A stretch of 64,000 nt of DNA, from contig AP031357.1 of the NCBI GenBank assembly GCA_037833965.1, forward strand, positions 22,092,001 through 22,156,000, written 5' to 3'. Of this stretch, positions 17,670-28,859 are shown one piece after another (within the stretch, counting starts at the first letter, position 1; every line of letters begins with the position of its first letter). Both the position numbers and the translations under genes were made by a program. The notes beneath the pieces were generated by a model. It made no database searches. It saw only the letters and a list, made by a program, of their open reading frames with translations, and was not told the origin of the DNA. The stretch comes from Marchantia polymorpha subsp. ruderalis. Lineage: Eukaryota > Streptophyta > Marchantiopsida > Marchantiales > Marchantiaceae.

Positions 17670-20600
17670 CTACACGCCTGCACGGAACCACGCTACACTA
17701 CACCCCGCGGAACCTGTACTGCGTCTCCTGCGCGGCCGACTGCCGCGCACTAACTCTCTACCCTGCCACTCTTCCGCTCGACTACGCAGTCCCAGCCGCT
17801 GCAACGCCGCGGATACCTCCCCCTCGAGGGCGGACATGGTATCCTGTGCCTTCGACAGAAAGGCCTCGAGCCTCTTCGCTACCTTCCGCCGACTCCTACT
17901 GTCGCCTGACAACAACCCGGCTGCGCGCAATTCAAACTCACGCAGTGTGAGTTTCTCCTGCGCCTTCACTTCCCAGTGGGCGTAGCCCTTGAGACAGTGG
18001 GCGACTCGCCTCGCCGTCTCCACCTTCGTGCGATCCGCCTCCTTCCTGCGATCCTCTTCAATCGTCACTAATTGCGATTCGGCTTCAGCACGTTGCGCTC
18101 TCAATTCGCCACACTCTGACTGCAACCTGCGGATTAATTCTTCATCCGCCTGCCGTGCGAGCTGACATTGTTCCAACAACCGCGTCTGTCGCACGAGCTC
18201 CTCTGACAAAATCCGATTCTGGGCCTGCTCAGAGTTGAGTGCTTCCTTGACCTTCACCTGCTCCTTGGTGAGCTCGCCCAGTTTCTCATCCTTCATCTTC
18301 TCGGAGTGCTTGTAGAATTTTTGATTAAGCTTGTACTGTCCCCACAAGCACTCATGCTTCTCCTTCAAGTCCCTCAACTCCTGGTCCACTCTAGCTAATA
18401 GCTTGCTGGTGTGGACTTTAGTGCGAGTCCGCCTGCGCACTAACTCGATGTAAGATCCCGGCTGGAGTGGGTCGGCGTATTTATCGACCTTGCGATCCAA
18501 GTACCGCAGCAACGGAATCACCTGCTCAGAGAGCGCCGCCGCCGGCGCTCCAACAATTTCCTCCTCCTCCTCCTCGGTGTCTTCTGCTCCTGACATTTCT
18601 TCCGTGGAGCCTCCGTCGTCATCATCCGAGTGGAGAATTTCAGTCGCCATTGATTGTGTCGGCGACTGCCCCGAGTGGGGCTGCACGTCCTCGACGTGTG
18701 CTGCCTGCGAAGGTACGGCTGCAGCCTCGCTGCTCGTCGCCAAAATGTCTAAGGCGGAAGACGAATGTATCCGAGCGGCATCCCCTTCGCTCGCTGGTTG
18801 ATTGCCTACCGCATTCTCTCTGCCGCCGTCGTCCGTCGCCGAAGGCGATTGAGCGGAGGGTGGCTGCGCGGGGTTGGATTGCGCATCGCGCATCAAGATT
18901 TCATCCCGCGGACAGTCACTCCGCTCCTCCGTCTGCTGCTCCCTCGATCGGTCCGTGGGGGCTGTGCCCGGCCCGTGCGCAGGCGCATTTGCCGGCGCCT
19001 TGTTCGCCGCAGGCGTAGCGCCGCGGACATCTATCGCCGAAGGCGACATGGCCGGGGGCCGCACGCCCGATGTTCCTTGGCCTATAGGCCCTACCGCCGA
19101 AGGCGCATCTATCGGCGGACTTCCCGCCGACCGTGCGGCCTCCGCACGCTCTCTGCTCGTATCTCCTCGGCTCGAAGGCCCTGGCGCCGAAGGCGCAAAT
19201 TGCGGCGCGTGGTGCGCCGGAGGGTCTGGCCCCGAGGGCCGGTGTCTCGTAGGCGGTTCTTCCGCCGGCTCCTTCCCCTTCCTACGTTGGAACGGGGGTG
19301 ATTCTTGCCTGTGCACAGGCGGCACGTGCGGAGGTGTCCTGTGCACAGGCGACCTGTGCACAGGTGAGCGCCTGTGCACAGGCGGACTGCTCCTTCCCAC
19401 GCGTAAGCGTAGATCCACGTCCACTTGTGTTCGCCGGTCCGCGGAGGCTCGTCCGTCCGCGGAGGTTCGCCTGTGCGCAAACGGAACATCTGTCCGCATC
19501 GCACGTGGTAACTCCGGAGGCCCTTGGCCCGTAGGCGGCCTCTCTCCCGACGAGGTTGCAGCGTGGCCCGTCGCTCCTGCGGTCGTCCGCGCTTCCTCTC
19601 GCCTCTCTGGCGACGCACTTCCTATCTCCGTCGCAATCGTCGCCGTGTCTGCACTGTCAGCTGGTAACACCAGTCTGCGTGCCTTCTGCTTCGGCCGGCT
19701 GTATGGCTCGCACAGCGGCCGCGGTCGAATGGGAGCAGAGGGTTCTTGATGCTGCTCCTCTTCAGACTCTTCCCTCCATCGCCGCTTCCGCGGCACTCGC
19801 GCTGCAGGGGTGTGTCTCCCTTCGTCTCTCCGTCTTGATGGGGTAGAAGTCGGGGACTCCTCTGCGTAAGTATCGACCTCGTTCTCCCGCACATACTTCC
19901 CGGGATGGTCGATGGACAATGGCGGAAAATGTTCAAGCTCCGCCGCTGTCAAACAATTCCGCTGTCGATAAAAATTGATGAGGAAAGGAGAAAGATGGTT
20001 TAGAGTTCCCCCCTTCTCCTCAAACGCGTGCTGTCGCATCACCCTGTGCAGGATGCTCGCCCAGTGAATTGGAGTTCCCTCGATGACGCACTCCACAAAA
20101 GAGACCTGCCACAATGTGATGTAGCAGGCGCGGTGCGGCTGCAGTAATTGCATCAGCGCCGCGGACAAAGTCCGGCGAAATCGATCTTTGTAGTCACGGG
20201 TCCTGTACCCATTCTTGGTAGACCTCCCGGTCTTGAACAGCTCCACAAATTGCGCTTCTTCTTGCTTGGTCACCTTGATGCTCTCGCTGTCGAAAAGGAG
20301 ATGCCCTGACATGCCAGCACATCTTCCCAACGCCTGCGCCCAATCTTGGACTGTCCACCGATCAACATGCGGACGCAATCCGCGCGAGGGTGGTCCCTGT
20401 GGCTCTAGCCACTCGCGCACCATATTCGCGCAGATGTAATTCCATCCCCATAGCAAGAAATCGAGCTTCCTTGCTATTAAGCGCTCTTCGAAAGCGCGTA
20501 GCCCGTTCTGCGGCAGGCGAAGTGGCACCATCCGCAATCTGCTCGGTCTCGTCATTGCGTTCCTGGGGTTCGCTCGCCCGCTCATTCTACTTCCGCACTG

Positions 20601-20807
20601 CCCGCGTTTCCTTCTCTCTCGGCAAACTCTAATCGCTCTCAATTCCAAATCACGCGCACTCACTTCTCCCTCAATCAACAAGAAATCTCCTGTGTGACGA
20701 CGTCGAGAATGGTCCGCAGCCAGCAGATGGATGCGCGCAGCGCGCACAAGAGATTGGAATCGCGAATTCAAGAATGGGTCGTTCTCCGCCGCCCGGTCGA
20801 AGGTCAT
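17670..20807 (-). CDS. LTR-encoded coiled-coil protein, 1,045 aa, copy C
   Basis: Intact ORF inside LTR C with the same domain order as copy A. It is very close to copy F. Differences from A are scattered substitutions plus small in-frame differences in the Pro/Ser-rich middle (for example one residue fewer near the SREQQTEERS segment and a different SATDDGGRENAVGN block). The pattern of substitutions and in-frame length changes without stops suggests the frame has been kept during spread of the family. This is an inference that needs a dN/dS test. Confidence 0.82.
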   Translation of the reverse strand: MTFDRAAENDPFLNSRFQSLVRAARIHLLAADHSRRRHTGDFLLIEGEVSARDLELRAIRVCRERRKRGQCGSRMSGRANPRNAMTRPSRLRMVPLRLPQNGLRAFEERLIARKLDFLLWGWNYICANMVREWLEPQGPPSRGLRPHVDRWTVQDWAQALGRCAGMSGHLLFDSESIKVTKQEEAQFVELFKTGRSTKNGYRTRDYKDRFRRTLSAALMQLLQPHRACYITLWQVSFVECVIEGTPIHWASILHRVMRQHAFEEKGGTLNHLSPFLINFYRQRNCLTAAELEHFPPLSIDHPGKYVRENEVDTYAEESPTSTPSRRRDEGRHTPAARVPRKRRWREESEEEQHQEPSAPIRPRPLCEPYSRPKQKARRLVLPADSADTATIATEIGSASPERREEARTTAGATGHAATSSGERPPTGQGPPELPRAMRTDVPFAHRRTSADGRASADRRTQVDVDLRLRVGRSSPPVHRRSPVHRSPVHRTPPHVPPVHRQESPPFQRRKGKEPAEEPPTRHRPSGPDPPAHHAPQFAPSAPGPSSRGDTSRERAEAARSAGSPPIDAPSAVGPIGQGTSGVRPPAMSPSAIDVRGATPAANKAPANAPAHGPGTAPTDRSREQQTEERSDCPRDEILMRDAQSNPAQPPSAQSPSATDDGGRENAVGNQPASEGDAARIHSSSALDILATSSEAAAVPSQAAHVEDVQPHSGQSPTQSMATEILHSDDDDGGSTEEMSGAEDTEEEEEEIVGAPAAALSEQVIPLLRYLDRKVDKYADPLQPGSYIELVRRRTRTKVHTSKLLARVDQELRDLKEKHECLWGQYKLNQKFYKHSEKMKDEKLGELTKEQVKVKEALNSEQAQNRILSEELVRQTRLLEQCQLARQADEELIRRLQSECGELRAQRAEAESQLVTIEEDRRKEADRTKVETARRVAHCLKGYAHWEVKAQEKLTLREFELRAAGLLSGDSRSRRKVAKRLEAFLSKAQDTMSALEGEVSAALQRLGLRSRAEEWQGRELVRGSRPRRRRSTGSAGCSVAWFRAGV

Positions 20808-22053
20808 GGTCGGCTCTTGGTCGTGAAGAACGTCTCACTTGATGGCCGCGCCGGCTGTACGCTGGAACGGTCTTCGCTCTCACGCGCGGCTTCACGCTCC
20901 GCCGTCGTCGATTAAACTCTCACGCTCGAATTGGCGGATTTGAACTCCGCGAGCGTGTCACCCTGCGGACATGGGGGCGTAGCGCCGAAGGCGAGTTTTC
21001 CGCCTTGCGCGGTACACTTGTTCGTACCGCCCCTCGGCCAATCTCCTTCTGCCTTGACGCGTGTGTCCGCATGTCGGACAAAAATTCAACTCCTGCCTGT
21101 GCGCAGGCAGGGGCCTCGGCGGATCCTCCGCCGGTGCGGAACTTGAACATCCTCCTGAGCACAGGCGTTTGCCTGTGCGCAGGCGAATTCCGTCTGCGGC
21201 GCTGCGCTGGCGCGGAAGGCGTTGACCGTGGTCAGCCGTCTCCGTCCAGTCTGTCCGTTCCTTGTCTCTCCGTCGGCGCTTCCGCCGCCGCAACTCCGTC
21301 CGTCCAAGAGCGCATCCACCCGTGCCGTCCGCACGGTCCGTACCTGTTGGATTACTCTGGCGGCTCTTCCGACGTACGCGGCGCTGCGCTGGCGCGGAAG
21401 GCGCCGTACACTTTCTACCTCACAAGGCGCATTTCTAGGGCCCAAGGCGGATTTTCCGCCGACGCCGAAGTGCCTGTGCACAGGCGTACGCCTGTGCGTA
21501 GGCGGACTTCGCGCCTTCCCTAACCCTACTTCGCCTGTGCACAGGCGAACGCCTTCGTCCGTGCATAGGGCAAAACTTGAATCCCCCTTCCGCGTAGGCG
21601 GAATTCGCGCCGGTGGCGAACTCCTTCCGCCGTAGGCGACCGCCTCTGTTTCTTTCAGTAGCGATAACTCCCTAAGTCCTCATCCGTTCCGAGCGTTCTT
21701 GGGCTCGTTGGAATCAGCGCGTTGAGCTCTTTCCAACGGGATCCTAACTTGGTCAAGGCGCCCGAGGGTTGACCTAATTACGGGGGTTCCCCTCCAGCCG
21801 CGGACGCAACCTCCGAAGGCGGATTTTGCGCCTTGCGCCGTAGAGATCCTAACTGCGGAGCTCGCAGGGAGGGTGGTGCCTGTCCTTACTGCGGCACCCC
21901 AAATCCCAGATTCTACAAGATCCCTCGAGAATCCCCGCGATCTTCCGGATTCACTCTGTTTTGATGTACCGAAGGCTATTTACAATGCTGCCAGGGTACA
22001 GTTTTCCAAAAATGTTTTAATTTCCTCAAAATTGCCAAAAGTGGGGTACCACA

Positions 22054-23812
22054 GGCCTATAGGCCCTACCGCCGAAGGCGCATCTATCGGCGGACTTCCC
22101 GCCGATGGTGCGGCCTCCGCACGCTCTCTGCTCGTATCTCCTCGGCTCGAAGGCCCAGGCGCCGAAGGCGCAAATTGCGGCGCGTGGTGCGCCGGAGGGT
22201 CTGGCCCCGAGGGCCGGTGTCTCGTAGGCGGTTCTTCCGCCGGCTCCTTCCCCTTCCTGCGTTGGAACGGGGGTGATTCTTGCCTGTGCACAGGCGGCAC
22301 GTGTGGAGGCGTCCTGTGCACAGGCGACCGGTGCACAGGCGACACGTGCACAGGCGACCTGTGCACAGGTGAGCGCCTGTGCACAGGCGGACTGCTCCTT
22401 CCCACGCGTAAGCGTAGATCCACGTCCACTTGTGTTCGCCGGTCCGCGGAGGCTCGTCCGTCCGCGGAGGTTCGCCTGTGCGCAAACGGAACATCTGTCC
22501 GCATCGCACGTGGTAACTCCGGAGGCCCTTGGCCCGTAGGCGGCCTCTCTCCCGTCGAGGTTGCAGCGTGGCCCGTCGCTCCTGCGGTCATCCGCGCTTC
22601 CTCATGCCTCTCTGGCGACGCACTTCCTTGCTCCGTCGCAATTGTCGCCGTGTCTGCACTGTCAGCTGGCAACACCAGTCTGCGTGCCTTCTGCTTCGGC
22701 CGGCTGTATGGCTCGCACAGCGGCCGCGGTCGAATGGGAGCAGAGGGTTCTTGATGCTGCTCCTCTTCAGACTCTTCCCTCCATCGCCGCTTCCGCGGCA
22801 CTCGCGCTGCAGGGGTGTGTCTCCCTTCGTCCCTCCGTCTTGATGGGGTAGAAGTCGGTGACTCCTCTGCATCAGTATCGACCTCGTTCTCCCGCACATA
22901 CTTCCCGGGATGGTCGATGGACAATGGCGGAAAATGTTCAAGCTCCGCCGCTGTCAAACAATTCCGCTGTCGATAAAAATTGATGAGGAAAGGAGAAAGA
23001 TGGTTTAGAGTTCCCCCCTTCTCCTCAAACGCGTGCTGTCGCATCACCCTGTGCAGGATGCTCGCCCAGTGAATTGGAGTTCCCTCGATGACGCACTCCA
23101 CAAAAGAGACCTGCCACAATGTGATGTAGCAGGCGCGGTGCGGCTGCAGTAGTTGCATCAGCGCCGCGGACAAAGTCCGGCGAAATCGATCCTTGTAATC
23201 ACGGGTCCTGTACCCATTCTTGGTAGACCTCCCGGTCTTGAACAGCTCCACAAATTGCGCCTCTTCTTGCTTGGTCACCTTGATGCTCTCGCTGTCGAAA
23301 AGGAGATGCCCTGGCATGCCAGCACATCTTCCCAACGCCTGCGCCCAATCTTGGACTGTCCACCGATCAACATGCAAACGCAATCCGCGCGAGGGTGGTC
23401 CCTGTGGCTCTAGCCACTCGCGCACCATATTCGCACAGATGTAATTCCATCCCCATAGCAAGAAATCGAGCTTTCTTGCTATTAAGCGCTCCTCGAAAGC
23501 GCGCAGCCCGTTCTGCGGCAGGCGAAGTGGCACCATCCGCAATCTGCTCGGTCTCGTCATTGCGTTCCTGGGGTTCGCTCGTCCGCTCATTCTACTTCCG
23601 CACTGCCCGCGCTTCTTTCTCTCTCGGCAAACTCTAATCGCCCTCAATTCCAAATCACGCGCACTCACTTCTCCCTCAATCAACAAGAAATCTCCTGTGC
23701 GACGACGTCGAGAATGTTCCGCAGCCAGCAGATGGATGCGCGCAGCGCGCACAAGAGATTGGAATCGCGAATTCAAGAATGGGACGTTCTCCGCCGCCCG
23801 GTCGAAGGTCAT
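22054..23812 (-). pseudogene. LTR-encoded coiled-coil protein, copy D (N-terminal 586 codons)
   Basis: Starts at the same ATG as copies A, C and F and is open up to the insertion of LTR C at SAVGPIG. An artificial tail of 24 codons comes from the LTR C end. In the low-complexity region it has an in-frame 30-base insertion (extra VHVSPVHRS-type units) relative to A, C and F. The acidic block, coiled coil and tail are lost. Confidence 0.85.
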
Positions 23813-25056
23813 GGTCGGCTCTTGGTCGTGAAGAACGTCTCACTTGATGGCCGCGCCGGCTGTACGCTGGAACGGTCTTCGCTCTCACGCGCGGCTTCAC
23901 GCTCCGCCGTCGTCGATTAAACTCTCACGCTCGAATTGGCGGATTTGAACTCCGCGAGCGTATTACCCTGCGGACATGGGGGCGTAGCGCCGAAGGCGAG
24001 TTTTCCGCCTTGCGCGGTACACTTGTTCGTACCGCCCCTCGGCCAATCCCCCTCTGCCTTGACGCGTGTGTCCGCATGTCGGACAAAAGTTCAACTCCTG
24101 CCTGTGCGCAGGCAGGAGCCTCGGCGGATTCTCCGCCGGTGCGGAACTTCATCCTCCTGTGCACAGGCGTTCGCCTGTGCACAGGCGAATTCCGTCCGCA
24201 GCGCTGCGCTGGCGCGGAAGGCGTTGACCGTGGTCAGCCGTCTCCGTCCAGTCTGTCCGTTTCTTGTCTCTTCGTCGGCGCTTCCGCCGCCGCAACTCCG
24301 TCCGTCCAAGAGCGCATCCACCCTTCCCGTCCGCATGGTCCGTACCGATTTGATTACTCTGGCAGCTCTTCCGACGTACGCGGCGCCGCGCTGGCGCGGA
24401 AGGCGCCGTACACTTTCTACCTCACAAGGCGCATTTCTAGGGCCCAAGGCGGATTTTCCGCTGACGCCGAAGTGCCTGTGCACAGGCGAACGCCTGTGCG
24501 TAGGCGGACTTCGCGCCTTCCCTAACCCTACTTCGCCTGTGCACAGGCGAACGCCTTCGTCCGCGCATAGGACAAAACTTGATTCCCCCTTCCGCGTAGG
24601 CGGAATTCGCGCCGGTGGCGAACTCCTTCCGCCGTAGGCGACCGCCTCCGTTTCTTCCAGTAGCGATAACTCCCTAAGTCCTCGTCCGTTCCAAGCGTTC
24701 TTGGGCTCGTTGGAATCAGTGCGTCGAGCTCTTTCCAACGGGATCCTAACTTGGTCAAGGCGCCCGAGGGTTGACCTAATTAGGGAGGGTTTCCCTACAG
24801 CCGCGGACGCAACCTTCGAAGGCGGGTTTTGCGCCTTGCGCCGTAGAAATCCTAACTGCAGAGCTCGCAGGGAGGGTGGTGCCTGTCCTTACTGCGGCAC
24901 CCCAAATCCCAGATTCTACAAGATCCCTCGAGAATCCCCGCGATCTTCCGGATTCACTCTGTTTTGATGTACCGAAGGCTATTTACAATGCTGCCAGGGT
25001 ACAGTTTTCCAAAAATGTTTTAATTTCCTCAAAATTGCCAAAAGTGGGGTACCACA
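22054..25056 (-). mobile_element. LTR D: family 1 LTR, 5' (U3) part
   Basis: It begins with TGTGGTACCCCAC on the minus strand at 25056. It contains the full non-coding U3 leader and the first 586 codons of the ORF, then is cut at 22054 by element C. The rest of D is not found on the far side. D is itself inserted into a family 2 LTR tail, which resumes at 25057 (flank TTCAC). Confidence 0.85.
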
Positions 25057-25678
25057 TTCACATTGGCATTCAGGGGAAACTTCCCGTAGGAGTACAATCA
25101 GGATATGTCACTCGAAGGAGTAAGGGGGAACTGTTCAAGTATCTAACTCGCAGCCGGCTCTGAGCATCAGAAATCACCCGGAGGTGCAGATCCGCACTAC
25201 TCAAGTCTCTTACCGGGTGCTAGCTCTGAACATTCAGCCGAAGGCCTTCAACTACAACATACGGTAACTTCGCTATGCTGCAGCTTCTCTACGTGGTGCC
25301 AGGACCAAAATGCACAAACACGCCAAGAAAGTGAGTTCCTGATCTGCACTTCCGAAACTGGAAGAGTCCCAAGGCAAAACGCCTTGATCTACTTTATACC
25401 CTCAAAGATCCTAACTAGCACTACGCTATCCTATCTACTACTCGCAGCATCTGCGCGAAACCAAACTATTCTACTGCACTCGGCTGATCCGGTACTGCGC
25501 CTCCTGCGCGCCGGACTGCTCCGCTCGCTGTCCCCTCAAATCCGAGCACTCGGATTGCAAGTTGCGCAACAACTCCTCATCCTCCTTGCGGGCTCTTTGA
25601 CTTTCTTCTAAGGCGCGCGTCTGGCGCGCAAGCTCGGCTGCTAGGACGTGGTTTTGTCTCCGCTCTTCCTGCAATTCC
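25057..25678 (-). mobile_element. Family 2 LTR fragment (R/U5 to ORF C-terminus)
   Basis: Nearly identical to 6510-7133. It includes the TATA box/hairpin area near 25360-25400 and the coding segment 25471-25678 (ERRQNHVLAAELARQTRALEE). LTR D interrupts it on the left. On the right it ends at a head-to-head junction with a plus-strand family 1 tail. Confidence 0.8.
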
Positions 25679-26986
25679 GGCGGCGCAGGAGAAACTCACA
25701 CTACGTGAGTTTGAACTTCGCGCAGCCGGGTTGGTGACAGGCGACAGCAGGAGTCGGCGGAAGGTAGCAAAGAAGCTCGACGCCTTTCTGTCGAAGGCGC
25801 GAGATACCATGTCCACCCTCGAAGTGGAGGTGTCCGCGGCGTTGCAGCGGTTGGGACTGCGCAGTCGAGCGGAAGATTGGCAGGGTAGGGGGTTAGTGCG
25901 CGGCAGTCCGTCGCGAAGGAGACGTAGCACAGGTTCCGCGGAGTGTAGTGTAGCGTGGTTCCGTGTAGGCGTGTAGCGTAGTGCAGTGTAGTGCTAGTTA
26001 GGATTTAGAAGATATAAAATAGTTCAAGGCGTTTTGCCTTGGGTTCTTTCCCAAACTCAGAAGTGCAGATCAGGAATCCATTTCCTCTGCGTGTTTGTGT
26101 CCTTGAGTTCTGTCACCAAGCACGAGGAGTTACAACTTAGCGTTCCGCATTTTGTAGCTGAAGGCCTTCGGCCGAATGTTTAGAGCTAGCACATTGGTTA
26201 GAGACTTGAGTAGTTCGGATCTGCACCTGCGGGTGACTGCCGATGTTTAGAGCCAGTGACTAGTTAGATACTTGAACAGTTTTGCCCCCTACACCTTCGA
26301 GTGTTTCTTTCTGATTGTACTCCTTCGGGATTTTTCCCCTTAATGCCAAAGTGAAGTTTTGCTACTTTGTGTAAGCCTTGGTTGTAAATTTAGGTTACGC
26401 TGCAGCAGGTGCCTTCAGGGTAACCCCTGTAGTATTTCTGGGAATGACAAGTGCCTGAGAATTCAAACTCTTCAATAGACTGTTGTTGTGTTACTGGAAT
26501 GTTTCTCAGTGAGTCCTTCAGTGCGGACCTGTGTTCTCTGCGCGTTTTGTGAGTTGAGAGTGTTGTTCACCGCGTATGAGTGACTTCGATCCGAAGTAGG
26601 CAGTCCAAACCGGGTTTCCTACACTAGCAGCAAGCTAGTGGAAGTGTTGTAAAAGCCGGAGTTGGAAGTCACTACCCGCAGTTTCGCTGAGTGTACTCTT
26701 GAGAGACTTCCCCCCTGAAATCTTGAGTAGAGGTCCTAACGGATCTCTGGGTTGTGTTTCTGTAGTTTCAGGTGTGTGTGTGTGTGTGTTACGCTGCACT
26801 GTGCGACCTCCAAGTGCGCTCCGAGTGGACACTTGCAGTATTTCTGGGAGTGACAGTCGCCTGAGAATTCAAACTCCTCAATAGTCTGTTAAACGTGACA
26901 CTTTGTACCCTATGTGTTGCTCTGTCCCTGTGGGTTCGACCTTTCTACCACTATTTTGCAGTTTTAGCCTTTAGTGGGTTATTACA
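25679..26986 (+). mobile_element. Family 1-type LTR tail (3' part), copy 1
   Basis: Contains the last ~98 codons of an LTR ORF (25683-25976, ending at TAG), a TATA box (26013-26020), a hairpin in the CAAGGC-GTTTT-GCCTTG version (26025-26041), U5 with a TG microsatellite (about 26773-26788) and the exact LTR end at 26986. It is the left edge of the duplicated segment; the same sub-type recurs at 48929-50177. Confidence 0.8.
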
Positions 26987-28200
26987 GAAACAGTGAAACC
27001 CTCATAATGTTTTCAATGTGTAACGCCTTGACTCAGTTCGTGTCTTGTTGGAAAGAGCTCGCAACGCTCGTTCCAACGAAGCCAAGAACTTTTGAAACGG
27101 ATAAGGCGTCACTGAGTTATGAGCGTCGAAAGCGGCTGATATGGTTAGGCGAAAGGCCTTTGGCAACAACAGGCCTTCAGCGATAACAGGCCTTCGGCGA
27201 TACGACTTCGGTGGAAGACGCCTTCGGCGAGGCCAACATCGTGCAGGCCAACATCGTGCGGACCAACATCGGGTAGGACAACATCGTGCGGACCAACATC
27301 GTGCGGACGACATCGAACAGGCGACTTCGAACATGCGAACTTTGAGTAGGCCAACTTCAAGTCGGCCAGATCCGCCAACTTCGAGTAGGCGGATCAGGCG
27401 AACATCGTGCGGACGCCTTCGGCGGAAACGCCTTTGGCGCGGATCGAACCGGAGGTGCAGACGTAGATAGCAGGCCGGAAGATGAAGACACGTGTGCCTT
27501 CGGCGCAGGCGCCTTCGGCGATAACAGATAACAGGCCTTTGGCAATGGAGGCCTTTGTCGGGGAGTAAAATCGTCATAACTTTCTCAATTCGTAACGCCC
27601 TTACTTAGTTAGGGTCTTGTTCAAAAGAACTTGACCCGCTCGTTCTAACGAGACCAAGAATTTGTGAAACGGATCAGAGGTCACTGAGTTATGAGCGTCG
27701 AAAGCGGCTGACATGGTTAGGCAAAAAGCCTTCGGCGATAATAGATAGAGAGGCCTCCGGTAATAACAGATAAAAGGTCCTTCGGCCCAAGGAGTTGCGC
27801 GTAGGCGAGTTGCAAGTAGGAAACCTGCGCATAGGCAAGTTGCGAGTAGGAAGCTTGTGCATAGGCAAACGCCTTTGGCGGAAGAGTAAAACAGTGATAA
27901 CATTTCAATTCTTAACGGTTTGACTTAGTTAGGGACTCGTTGGAAAGAGCTCAACACGCTCGTTCCAACGAGCCCAAGAACGTTTCAAACAAAGCAGGGA
28001 TCTGTGAGTTATAAGCGTCGGGGGTAACTGTTATAGATAGGCAAAGGTGCGGAAGAGTGTCTTCGGCGGGAGGATGCTTTCGGCGGTGCGCGGAAGAAGA
28101 TTTCGGACGGCGGATGTTGGCGTGGTCATGAATGAAGACTGCACAGGTGTGGCAGTAGCGGCGGCGTGAAGTCAAGCGTGGGAAATAGGACGGCGGGGCA
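26987..28200 (+). repeat. U3-like repeat field with hairpin modules, copy 1
   Basis: No gene. It holds three ~120-bp inverted-repeat modules (about 27003-27121, 27574-27694, 27896-28014). They are separated by spacers rich in GCCTTCGGC-type palindromes. A 15-bp tandem repeat (core CCAACATCGTGCGGA) lies at 27231-27310. The modules are the same as those in the U3 of the LTR starting at 46520, so this is probably a U3 remnant of a related element with no recognisable terminus here. ORFs across it are repeat artefacts. Confidence 0.6.
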
Positions 28201-28859
28201 TGAAGTCGCGCATGGGAAGCAGGCTGTTACCCATCATTGCGGGAACGGCATTCACGCGGTCTGTGGGTGACTCGGCCCTTGGACGTTGGAGAGGATTATT
28301 CGGCCTGCGAGCTAGGATCGTGTGGTGTGCCATTGTGGGGAGACGCTGGTGGGATCGGTAGGAGGAGTAGAGTGTGGATGTGGGTGATTTTCGCAGGGAA
28401 GTGGTGAGAATTAGGAAGGGAGTGTGGAGAGTTCGAAGTAGGAGGAAACAAACTCTTGTGGGTGGAGAGTCGTATTTGAGAGTGAAATTAAATTGGGATC
28501 TGAGAATGGGAGCTGAGAGTGAAGTGAAATCTGAGACTGAAATCTGACAGTCGGGATCTGAATTTGAAACTTAAAAGGGAGAGTTGAATCTGAGAGAGGA
28601 ATCTGGTGGGGTCTGAAGGTGGAAGCTGAGAAATCGACACTGAAATCTGAGTAGGAATCGGGAGTGGGACTCGGAGCTAGGATAGACCACAGCGGCTGTG
28701 GTATTGAGAAAGTCACCCAGAGTTGGGTTAGATCTTTATGTAACAAAGAGCTTGTCTACTGCTCTTGTGGAAATAGCAGACAGCAAGTTATTATTTTCAA
28801 TTCTGGATAATTTGTCTGTGAAAGAGCAAGTGTTTAGGATCTCGTTGTCTTAGATACAC
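28201..28859. other. Gene-free stretch, purine-rich
   Basis: I see no gene. About 28380-28700 is a purine-rich, degenerate repeat (GAATCTGAGAG-like units) that creates a meaningless Ser/Pro-rich ORF on the minus strand. The remainder has no recognisable element. It is repeated almost unchanged at about 51410-52073. Confidence 0.5.

Larger units (their letters stand above)
16664..22053 (-). mobile_element. LTR C: full-length 5.4-kb LTR (5' LTR of element C)
   Basis: Terminal TGTGGTACCCCAC (22053) and GTGGGTTATTACA (16664) on the minus strand, 5,390 bases, intact internal ORF. PBS and gag-pol follow on the left. It is inserted into the ORF of LTR D, which resumes at 22054 with flank GGCCT. The matching left flank is not found because the 3' side of element C has been replaced by LTR B and the breakpoint near 8004. 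Confidence 0.92.

Noticed and set aside
28411..28746. 111-codon minus-strand ORF rich in Ser, Pro and Phe
   Set aside because: Produced by degenerate purine-rich tandem repeats, with no conserved start or homologous domain.
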